Part shown: piece after piece, positions 1 through 7,286 of the stretch | Layout: each line of letters begins with the position of its first letter | How positions within the stretch are numbered: position 1 is the first letter of the stretch | Origin: an uncultured Bdellovibrionales bacterium | GTDB taxonomy: Bacteria; Bdellovibrionota; FAC87; UBA2466 | DNA length: 43,828 nucleotides | Direction of reading: 5' to 3' | Assembly: GCA_937903155.1 (NCBI GenBank) | Contig: CALCZU010000088.1 | Coordinates: forward strand, 1-43,828 | Program-made: the position numbers and the translations under genes | Notes under the pieces: generated by a model | What the model was told of the DNA's origin: nothing | What the model saw: only the letters and a program-made list of their open reading frames with translations | Databases searched by the model: none

Positions 1-1
1 G

Positions 2-34
2 ACACTCTTTCCCTACACGACGCTCTTCCGATCT
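2..34 (+). other. Illumina adapter at contig end (artefact)
   Basis: These 33 bases match the standard Illumina TruSeq/P5-side read-1 adapter, beginning ACACTCTTTCCCTACACGAC and ending in CTCTTCCGATCT. I recognise this from established knowledge of library adapters. The sequence is untrimmed library DNA at the start of the contig and should be masked. Biological sequence begins at about base 35. Confidence 0.97.
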
Positions 35-220
35 CCTCTATCCAGTGGGTATATAAGAAAAACACAAAAAATCAATCGTTTAGATCGATTTCGATTGGGG
101 ACGGAGGTGGGTCTTCAGGAGCGCTCGCTTTAGTGTAATGCAACGCGTCTGTGATTTTGAGAAAGATATTAAACCGATTGGCTCGCACCCTATTCTCTTC
201 TACACTGCTGATTCAAATTT

Positions 221-1171
221 ATGGCACGCAAACAAGTTAAAAAACGTCGAAAAAAAGTTTCCAAATTTACCAAAGGGCTTTCTCCGAATGAGGTCGCGTC
301 AACAGACATTCCGGTCCACATTGAGAAGTTAGCGGACCAGATCATTTCGGATTCCGGCTGTGTCCTTGCAACGTACCGCGAACCGTTGGGGGGAAATTGG
401 CAAGTGTTTGCGTCTTTGCCCCTCGAGAAAATCCAGCCGACGGCTTATCAAAGAGACCTCTCAGACACTCATGTGAAGCGGCTCGCTGAAAAAATTGAAA
501 AGCTGGACCGGTTTTTAGATCCCATTATCGTCATTCGAGATGATGGAAAATATTACACCCCGAATGGATTTCACCGGATGTCCGCGATGCAAAAACTCGG
601 ATGTAAGAGCATCGTCGCTCTGGTGGTCGCCGAAATGGAAGTGGCTTATCAAATCCTCGCTCTGAACACCGAGAAGGCCTACAACGTAAAAGAGAAATCT
701 TTAGAGGCCATTCGCTTATTGAGAGAACTTGTAAAAGTCTCTCCGAGTGGACTGGAAGCGGATTACGGCTCTGAGTTCGAAGAAGCGGCTTATCCTGTGC
801 TGGGGACCTGCTACGAAAAAAATCCTCGCTTTTCGGGTGGCGCTTATTTTTCAATTTTGAGAAAGACGGAAACATTTTTAGAAGAAAAACTCGGGAAGTC
901 CTTAACTGTGCGCGAAAAACACGCGGGCGTTGTCTTGGATCTTGATAAACAGGTGATTAAGATCGTCGAAAAACTGAAAAAAAATGGTTTAACCAGTCCG
1001 TTTTTAAAAACGTTTGTCATCGCGAGGTTAAATCCTTTAAGATTTAGAAAAACACCTTTGTCTTTTGATGAAACGATGGAAAAAATGTTTGAAGCGGCCG
1101 AAAAGTTTGACCCCTCTAAAATCCGGCCCGATCATCTCGCAAACATCGCGGGGAGCTTAGAAGATAACTAA
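221..1171 (+). CDS. ParB N-terminal domain protein
   Basis: A 316-residue protein with a very basic N terminus (MARKQVKKRRKKVSK). A ParB/Srx-like domain spans about residues 64-140: the 'I.PTAYQRDLSD.HVKRLAEKI' start is followed by PNGFHRMSAMQKLG, the counterpart of the ParB GERRxRA motif, with Arg119 kept but Glu replaced. The remaining 175 residues are helical and unrecognised. In this superfamily the domain binds CTP and DNA in partition proteins, or has other nucleotide or DNA roles in ParB-like proteins. No parA lies beside it, so a classical partition role is not supported. Its stop overlaps the Dam start by one base (TAATG), which implies translational coupling and a shared function in DNA binding or modification. 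The start codon has no clear ribosome site. The adapter-contaminated contig end lies about 190 bases upstream, so its promoter region may be incomplete. Confidence 0.8.
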   Translation: MARKQVKKRRKKVSKFTKGLSPNEVASTDIPVHIEKLADQIISDSGCVLATYREPLGGNWQVFASLPLEKIQPTAYQRDLSDTHVKRLAEKIEKLDRFLDPIIVIRDDGKYYTPNGFHRMSAMQKLGCKSIVALVVAEMEVAYQILALNTEKAYNVKEKSLEAIRLLRELVKVSPSGLEADYGSEFEEAAYPVLGTCYEKNPRFSGGAYFSILRKTETFLEEKLGKSLTVREKHAGVVLDLDKQVIKIVEKLKKNGLTSPFLKTFVIARLNPLRFRKTPLSFDETMEKMFEAAEKFDPSKIRPDHLANIAGSLEDN

Positions 1172-1998
1172 TGCTGTTCGACGCGAGTAACAGAGCCAAA
1201 CCTGTTTTAAAATGGGCAGGGGGAAAGTCTGGTCCTCTCGAGCATCTGGTAAAACATTTTCCGAGCAAAGCAGAGAAATACTTCGAGCCTTTTTTCGGAG
1301 GCGGCGCAGTTTTTTTTGCGCTGGATCCGAGACTCTCAAGCCATATTAATGACGCAAATCCTGAACTGATTCACCTTTACAAAACGATCAAAAAATCACC
1401 CGTTGAATTGATGAAAGCGTTAGATGGTTTTGCAAAGCAGTACGATGAAGATTTCTATTATGAAATGCGGGCGAAAGAGCCGAGCGACGGAATCGAAAAA
1501 GCCGCTCGAACGGTGTTTTTAAATAAGACAGGTTATAACGGACTTTATCGAGTCAATTCTAATGGGAAATTTAATGTTCCGTTTGGAAAACGTCCACGTT
1601 GCCCGAAACTTTATACTCGTGAGAATGTTTTTCAGGTTTCTGAACGACTTAAAAAAGCTCGGATTACCAATTGGGATTTTGAAAAGGTGATTAATCTAGC
1701 GGAGGAAGGTTCGATTCTTTATTGCGATCCTCCCTATGAGCCTTTAAATCCGACATCGTCTTTTAATCAATACCTCTCGGGTGGGTTTTCGCAAGTGGAA
1801 CAAACACGTCTCAAAGTCGCTTGCGAACGCGCGGTAGAGCGAGGCGCTCAAATTATTTTATCAAACTCGAAAAGCCCTTTTATCAAAGCCCTCTACTGCG
1901 ATTGGAAAATAAAATTTATCCCCGCCAGACGCGCGATTAATTCGAAAGGCGCAAAGCGCGGGTATATTTCTGAATCGCTGATTTTAATGGGAAACTGA
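1171..1998 (+). CDS. dam: Dam-family DNA adenine N6-methyltransferase
   Basis: A 275-residue protein, close to E. coli Dam in length. All hallmark motifs of the D12/MT-alpha class are present: KWAGGK at residues 14-19, the SAM-binding EPFFGGGAVFF around 39-49, NKTGYNGLYRVN around 118-129, and the catalytic DPPY at 186-189. It transfers a methyl group from S-adenosylmethionine to adenine, and members of this family usually recognise GATC. It is the second gene of an overlapping pair with the ParB-domain protein. No restriction endonuclease is visible nearby, so it could be an orphan regulatory methylase or part of a modification module extending off the contig. Its stop lies 3 nt from the stop of the converging mazG-like gene. 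Confidence 0.88.
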   Translation: MLFDASNRAKPVLKWAGGKSGPLEHLVKHFPSKAEKYFEPFFGGGAVFFALDPRLSSHINDANPELIHLYKTIKKSPVELMKALDGFAKQYDEDFYYEMRAKEPSDGIEKAARTVFLNKTGYNGLYRVNSNGKFNVPFGKRPRCPKLYTRENVFQVSERLKKARITNWDFEKVINLAEEGSILYCDPPYEPLNPTSSFNQYLSGGFSQVEQTRLKVACERAVERGAQIILSNSKSPFIKALYCDWKIKFIPARRAINSKGAKRGYISESLILMGN

Positions 1999-2001
1999 CC
2001 G

Positions 2002-2397
2002 TCATTGCGAGGCGGCACGGTTCTTTTGTTTTAATTCGTAGTATTTTTTTGCGTTGCCGCGGGCGAGGCGGACGGGGTATTTGCGGCTGTTTTTTTTCAT
2101 TTTAGACCAAAAAGCTTTTTCGATGTCGATATCGAGTTTGTCGCAGACTCTTAAGAGGTAGAAAAAAATGTCAGCAAGTTCGTCCGAAATCATCTCGCGT
2201 CGGTCTTTGTCTTTGTGAACTGTCAACGATTCCTCTTGCGAGAGCCACTGGAAAATTTCCATGAGTTCGGCCGCTTCGCCGGAGAGGGCCATCGTGAGAT
2301 TCTTAGGCGTGTGAAAATCGTCCCATTCGCGGGCTTTTACAAATTTTCGTTGGGCTTCTAAGATTTTTTGAAGGTCGAGCTTTGATTTTGATTTCAT
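2002..2397 (-). CDS. MazG-like nucleotide pyrophosphohydrolase
   Basis: A 131-residue all-alpha NTP pyrophosphohydrolase of the MazG/RS21-C6 type. The metal-binding signature is clear: a first helix carrying GEAAELMEIFQW (ExxE) and a second carrying SDELADIFFYLLR (ExxD), plus the EWDDFHTPKNLTMAL entry typical of the short dCTPase-like subgroup. Members hydrolyse non-canonical or surplus (d)NTPs to the monophosphate and pyrophosphate, cleaning the nucleotide pool. It is transcribed alone, convergent with dam. Its ribosome site is weak. The substrate cannot be read from the sequence. Confidence 0.87.
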   Translation of the reverse strand: MKSKSKLDLQKILEAQRKFVKAREWDDFHTPKNLTMALSGEAAELMEIFQWLSQEESLTVHKDKDRREMISDELADIFFYLLRVCDKLDIDIEKAFWSKMKKNSRKYPVRLARGNAKKYYELKQKNRAASQ

Positions 2398-2516
2398 GTC
2401 TGATTTTTCTATCCAATTTGTGCCTAAGTTCCAATCAAAAAGATAACTCGGCGCTTCAGAATCATAGTCATTGCCGAGCGCTTTCGCCTATCCGATACTT
2501 TTAATCAGAGGTGTCC

Positions 2517-4583
2517 ATGAAACTCCTAATTCCCGTTATAATGGTTTTTAGCATGTTCTCTCACTCCACAAATGATCCCTTTCTTTGGCTTGAAGAAGTT
2601 GAGGGCAAAGATGCTCTGAAATGGGTCGATGCGCACAATTCGAAATCGCTCCCGCAGTTTGAAAAAGATTCGCGGTACTCTCAGATAGAAAAAGAAGTCC
2701 GCCAGATTGCGATGGCAAAAGATCGAATTGCGATGCCCAATTTGATGGGAAATTATTTTTACAATTTCTGGCAAGACGAAACTCACGTTCGAGGCATCTG
2801 GCGCCGAACTTTGGTTGAGAACTATCAAAAAGAAGAAATAGCCTGGGAAACGGTGATTGACTTGGACGCTTTGGCAAAAGCAGAGACTGAGAACTGGGTT
2901 TGGAAAGGTGTCAGTTGTCTTCCCCCCGAATATCAAAAATGTCTTGTTTCGCTTTCACGAGGCGGAAAAGACGCGACCGTCACTCGAGAGTTTAACACTC
3001 ACACCAAAGCTTGGGATCCGAATGGGTTTAATCTTCCCGAAGCAAAATCCAATATCGGTTGGAAAGATAAAAATACCGTGTATGTCGGTACTGACTTTGG
3101 ACCGGGCTCGATGACTTTGTCAGGCTATCCCCGCATGACAAAACTTTGGACTCGCGGACAACCTTTAGAAAATGCGGAACTTTTATTTGAAGGCCAAGCA
3201 TCGGATATTTCGATCAGCGGTTACACGGTTTTTCGACCCGAGGCGAATGTGCATTTCGTCAATCGCGCAGTGACCTTTTTCGAAAGCGAACAATATTTTT
3301 TTGAAGAGCCTTCGAAATTGATTAAAGCGCCTTTCCCCACGGAGGTGGAATACAAAGGAGTCTTTGATCAGTTCCTCCTCGTGCAGTTAAAAAAAGATTG
3401 GACGATTGGAAGAAATACTTATGAATCGGGAACCGTCCTTTCGCTTCCGACATCCAGACTCGATGATCCGAAGTTTGAAGAGTCACTCGAGGTTGTCTTT
3501 GCGCCGAATGCAAAAACAGCTTTAAAAGATTTAGTCACGACCCAAGGCGCGATTTATATTTTCTACTTAGACAATGTCATTGGAAAAGTCGTAAAAATTC
3601 GCAGAAACTGTGGCGGCTGGACCAAAACGGTTGTCAATCTTCCGAAGATGGGAAATCTTTCGCCAGCGACGTCAGATGATTTTAGCGATTTACTCGTCAT
3701 TTCGTTTGAATCTTTTACGGAACCCAACACGCTTTATCGAACGGGAGATGTGGCTCCTACGATTCTTAAAAAAATGCCGGCGCGCTATGATGCCTCTAAT
3801 ATTGTTGCGGAACAGTTTGAGGCCATTAGCAAAGACGGTACGGCGATTCCCTATTTCTTAGTGCATCAAAAAGGCATGACTTTAGACGGAAAAAATCCGA
3901 CTTTACTCTATGGATATGGCGGTTTTGAGATTTCCGAAATTCCGACCTACTCGGGAGTTTTAGGAAAAGTTTGGTTAGAAAAGGGTGGCGTATATGCGCT
4001 CGCAAATATCCGGGGCGGGGGAGAATTTGGTCCTCGTTGGCATAAAGCGGCTTTGACCGTCAATCGTCAGAAAGCCTATGACGATTTCATTGCAATTTCA
4101 GAAGCGCTGATTCAGAAAAAAATTACGTCGGCTCGACATCTAGGAATTCAAGGCGGAAGTAATGGCGGGCTCTTAGTGGGAGCGACCTTTACTCAACGGC
4201 CTGAACTTTTCAACGCGGTTTTGTGTGAAGTGCCGCTTTTGGATATGTTCCGCTATCATAAACTTCTCGCAGGCTATTCTTGGACTGCCGAATACGGAAA
4301 TCCAGACGATGCAGAGATGTGGAAAGTCATGAGTCTCTACTCTCCTTATCAAAACGTGGTTGCGAATAAGCCTTATCCGCCGGTGTTCTTTTTAACCTCC
4401 ACCAAAGACGATCGCGTCCATCCAGGACATGCGCGAAAAATGGTCGCAAAGATGGAATCTCTCGGATACTCTCCTTACTATTTTGAAAATAGAGAAGGCG
4501 GGCACAGTGCCGCGGCTAATCTCGAACAAACAGTGAAACGGAAAACTTTGGAATTTACCTATTTGTTCCAACAGCTGAAATAA
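2517..4583 (+). CDS. Prolyl oligopeptidase family serine peptidase (S9A), probably exported
   Basis: A protein of about 688 residues. I chose the ATG at 2517, which has an AGAGG site about 5 nt upstream, over the GTG at 2511. The N terminus MKLLIPVIMVFSMFSHS looks like a signal peptide. The DPFLWLEEVEG start is the family's N-terminal signature, and a seven-bladed propeller region follows. The C-terminal alpha/beta-hydrolase domain has the nucleophile in GGSNGG (Ser about 548), Asp in DDRVHP (about 631) and His in EGGHSAA (about 663). Such enzymes cleave after proline in peptides of up to about 30 residues. Export suggests digestion of peptides in the periplasm. asnB follows after a single base, suggesting one transcript. 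Confidence 0.92.
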   Translation: MKLLIPVIMVFSMFSHSTNDPFLWLEEVEGKDALKWVDAHNSKSLPQFEKDSRYSQIEKEVRQIAMAKDRIAMPNLMGNYFYNFWQDETHVRGIWRRTLVENYQKEEIAWETVIDLDALAKAETENWVWKGVSCLPPEYQKCLVSLSRGGKDATVTREFNTHTKAWDPNGFNLPEAKSNIGWKDKNTVYVGTDFGPGSMTLSGYPRMTKLWTRGQPLENAELLFEGQASDISISGYTVFRPEANVHFVNRAVTFFESEQYFFEEPSKLIKAPFPTEVEYKGVFDQFLLVQLKKDWTIGRNTYESGTVLSLPTSRLDDPKFEESLEVVFAPNAKTALKDLVTTQGAIYIFYLDNVIGKVVKIRRNCGGWTKTVVNLPKMGNLSPATSDDFSDLLVISFESFTEPNTLYRTGDVAPTILKKMPARYDASNIVAEQFEAISKDGTAIPYFLVHQKGMTLDGKNPTLLYGYGGFEISEIPTYSGVLGKVWLEKGGVYALANIRGGGEFGPRWHKAALTVNRQKAYDDFIAISEALIQKKITSARHLGIQGGSNGGLLVGATFTQRPELFNAVLCEVPLLDMFRYHKLLAGYSWTAEYGNPDDAEMWKVMSLYSPYQNVVANKPYPPVFFLTSTKDDRVHPGHARKMVAKMESLGYSPYYFENREGGHSAAANLEQTVKRKTLEFTYLFQQLK

Positions 4584-4584
4584 G

Positions 4585-6546
4585 ATGTGCGGATTTGCAG
4601 GATTTTTTACCCCCGGGGGACTTTCCCAAGATAACGCCCGCGGGCTTATCAAAAAAATGAGGGATACGATTATCCACCGGGGCCCCGATGATGGTGCCGA
4701 CTGGGTAGACAGTGATGTCGGAATCGCCATGGGATTTCGACGGCTTGCGATTTTGGATCTTTCTATCGACGGAAGACAGCCCATGGTTTCTCCAGACGGT
4801 CGGTATGTCATCACGTTCAACGGCGAAATTTATAACTATCAAGACCTAACTCTCGAAATCGAAAAAGAGTTCCCGGGTTTTTTACAGACGTACAAAGGAC
4901 ATTCGGATACACGAATTCTTTTGGCGCTCATGGCTTTGTACGGATTTGAAGCCACTCTTAAAAAGCTGGTCGGGATGTTTGCGGTTGCGCTTTGGGATCG
5001 GAAAGAGAAGACACTCTTTTTGGCCCGCGACCGGACGGGAGAAAAGCCTCTGTATTACGGCTGGAGCGGAAATACATTGTGTTACGGCTCGGAATTGAAG
5101 CTTTTTAAAGCTCATCCGCAATTTGATCCTGCGATTTCAAAGTCTGCTTTAGCGCTTTTTTTAAGACATAATTACATCCCGGCCCCTTATTCTATTTACG
5201 AAAATGTCCGAAAACTTCCTGCGGGGAGTTTTTTGAAAATAAATACCGAATCCTTTCCCAGCCATTCTGAGATTTTTAAACTTTCTGAATATTACTGGAA
5301 TCCCTACGAAGTTTTTCAAGCGAAAAGAAAAAGTCCGCTTTTAGTCAGTGGCGAAGAAGCTTTGGATCTCGTCGAAAAGCAGATGCTCGACAGTATCTCG
5401 AAGCAGATGATTGCTGATGTTCCTCTCGGCGCGTTTTTGTCAGGTGGAATTGATTCGAGTTTGATTGTGTCACTCATGAGCTCAATCAGTAAGACGCCGG
5501 TGAAGACGTTTACAATCGGCTTCGACGTCAGTCGGTTTAATGAAGCTCCGTATGCGAAAAAAGTCGCCGAGCATCTAAAAACGGAACATTCGGAACTCTA
5601 TGTCAGTCCTCAGATGGCTTTGGACGTGGTTCCAAAACTTCCCGAACTTTATGATGAACCTTTCGCGGATTCCTCTCAAATTCCGACTCACCTAGTGAGT
5701 GCGCTTACACGTAAGCATGTGACGGTTTCACTCTCGGGCGACGGGGGAGACGAGTTGTTCGGTGGTTATCCGAGGTATTTTTACTCTGAGATGATGTGGA
5801 ATCGCACCAATCGAATTCCTAAATTCGCACGTGTGTTCGCTTCTCACATGGCTCGGAATGCAAAGGGACTAGAAAGTTTGATTCCTTATCTTCCGATTCC
5901 TCAGTCGGTTAAATCTCGCCTGACTCGTCATGGATTTAAACGTTTGGCAGATACAATCGATTTTTCGGACTTCGATAGTCTTTATCTTTCGATGATTTCT
6001 CATTGGCACTCGCCGACTGAACTTGTACCAGGGAGTTTCGAAACCGAAACCGCGTTTACAAGACGATCGTGGAAAAGTTTGGATCAAGATATTGTTCACC
6101 GGATGATGTTTCTCGATTTCGCAAGTTATCTGCCCGATGATATTTTAGTCAAAGTCGATAGAGCCTCTATGGGAGTAAGCTTAGAGTCTCGGGCACCCTT
6201 CTTAGATCATCGACTGGTCGAACTCGCGTGGAGTTTGCCACTCGATGTGAAATATCGAAAAGGCGTTGGGAAGTGGGTCCTTCGCAAACTCCTAGAGAAG
6301 TATGTTCCGCCGGCTTTGACCGAACGCCCTAAGATGGGTTTTGGAGTGCCGATCAATCGATGGTTGAGAGCGGATCTTAAGGATTGGGCGCAAAGTCTTC
6401 TCTCGGAAGAGGCGCTGAATCGCACCGGACTTTTAAATTCCTCACCCATCACGAAGGCGTGGGAAGAACATCTCACTGAAAAACAAGATTGGGAATATCC
6501 TCTCTGGAACGTCTTGATGTTCCAAGCGTGGGTTTCTCAGTCTTAG
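4585..6546 (+). CDS. asnB: Asparagine synthase (glutamine-hydrolysing)
   Basis: A 653-residue class-II glutamine amidotransferase plus synthetase. Cys2 of MCGFAGFF is the amidotransferase nucleophile, released after Met1 removal. RGPDDG and GEIYNY line the glutaminase site. The ATP-pyrophosphatase loop LSGGIDSS lies at residues 285-292, and SLSGDGGDELFGGY follows. It converts aspartate, glutamine and ATP to asparagine, glutamate, AMP and PPi in the cytoplasm. Paralogues in polysaccharide loci can instead amidate sugars, so primary asparagine synthesis is likely but not certain. The gene starts one base after the prolyl oligopeptidase stop and converges with the Crp/Fnr gene with a gap of 12 nt. 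Confidence 0.92.
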   Translation: MCGFAGFFTPGGLSQDNARGLIKKMRDTIIHRGPDDGADWVDSDVGIAMGFRRLAILDLSIDGRQPMVSPDGRYVITFNGEIYNYQDLTLEIEKEFPGFLQTYKGHSDTRILLALMALYGFEATLKKLVGMFAVALWDRKEKTLFLARDRTGEKPLYYGWSGNTLCYGSELKLFKAHPQFDPAISKSALALFLRHNYIPAPYSIYENVRKLPAGSFLKINTESFPSHSEIFKLSEYYWNPYEVFQAKRKSPLLVSGEEALDLVEKQMLDSISKQMIADVPLGAFLSGGIDSSLIVSLMSSISKTPVKTFTIGFDVSRFNEAPYAKKVAEHLKTEHSELYVSPQMALDVVPKLPELYDEPFADSSQIPTHLVSALTRKHVTVSLSGDGGDELFGGYPRYFYSEMMWNRTNRIPKFARVFASHMARNAKGLESLIPYLPIPQSVKSRLTRHGFKRLADTIDFSDFDSLYLSMISHWHSPTELVPGSFETETAFTRRSWKSLDQDIVHRMMFLDFASYLPDDILVKVDRASMGVSLESRAPFLDHRLVELAWSLPLDVKYRKGVGKWVLRKLLEKYVPPALTERPKMGFGVPINRWLRADLKDWAQSLLSEEALNRTGLLNSSPITKAWEEHLTEKQDWEYPLWNVLMFQAWVSQS

Positions 6547-6558
6547 TCGAAAGTATCC

Positions 6559-7269
6559 TTAAAGCTCGGGTGGAGCTTGAGTCAAAGCTTCTAATTTTTC
6601 GATATCGCGAATGTAAATGTGATGGGCCTTCGTGGTAATCAGGCCTTCGCTTTTCAACTCTCCGAGTGTTCGCACGGCCGTCTCATTCACCGTTTCGGCG
6701 AGACTTGCGAGTTCTTTTCGACTGAGCGGTACCATGATTTGCGTGCCCGCTTCGGTTTCTTCACCAAAACGTTTTGCAAAATCGACGAGCACTCGAGCCA
6801 TTCGTTCTTTCACTGAGAATCTCGCGCCTCTTCGAGTGGGATTAATATGGCGGTAGAGAATTCCCAAAAGATACTCGATGATCGATTTCGAAAAACGGAT
6901 ATCGGTCATGAGTGTCTGAATGGTTTCCTTTGGAACGTGGCAAGCCTGGATATCGGTCAGTGCTTCAAACGAGGTCAACGAGTTTTTATCGTCGACAGCT
7001 GAAACCACACCCATCGAATCACCTCTTCCGGTGATCGTGATAATGTGTTCGCGTTTTGCGCCATCATCCGAATAGACTTTTGTAAGGCCAGAAAAAATAC
7101 AGTAGATGTCGCTACTTTTTTGGCCCTGTTTAATCACGTTTTCTCGTGCTTTGATACTGACAGCGGTTTTTGTATTCGCAATCAGGTCCAATTTGGACTC
7201 ATCGAGGCCATGAAATATTGAAAGCGCAAAGACAGGGCAGTTTAAACAATGTTTAGGTGGTGTCATCAT
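6559..7269 (-). CDS. Crp/Fnr family transcriptional regulator
   Basis: A 236-residue regulator with an N-terminal cyclic-nucleotide-binding-like beta-barrel (about residues 20-140), a dimerisation helix, and a C-terminal winged helix-turn-helix (SRKELASLAETVNETAVRTLGELKSEGLI). Two cysteines lie at the extreme N terminus (HCLNC, Cys8 and Cys11) and another in the barrel at Cys110. This resembles part of the FNR [4Fe-4S] ligand set, but the third N-terminal Cys is missing, so a redox or Fe-S role is only possible. The typical cAMP-binding Arg-Ser motif of CRP is not evident. It follows lon by 17 nt on the same strand, suggesting an operon. The ribosome site is poor, so translation may depend on lon. 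The start may be either of two adjacent ATGs. Confidence 0.86.
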   Translation of the reverse strand: MMTPPKHCLNCPVFALSIFHGLDESKLDLIANTKTAVSIKARENVIKQGQKSSDIYCIFSGLTKVYSDDGAKREHIITITGRGDSMGVVSAVDDKNSLTSFEALTDIQACHVPKETIQTLMTDIRFSKSIIEYLLGILYRHINPTRRGARFSVKERMARVLVDFAKRFGEETEAGTQIMVPLSRKELASLAETVNETAVRTLGELKSEGLITTKAHHIYIRDIEKLEALTQAPPEL

Positions 7270-7286
7270 GGTGTTATTACTCTAAA

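Noticed and set aside
60..120. ATCGATT-rich stretch upstream of the ParB-domain gene as a parS site
   Set aside because: No 16-base palindrome of parS type is present; only short ATCGAT-like matches in AT-rich DNA.
2471..2499. Possible promoter TTGCCG-N17-GATACT before the prolyl oligopeptidase gene
   Set aside because: It would start transcription at or inside the ribosome site, leaving almost no leader; the boxes are also imperfect.
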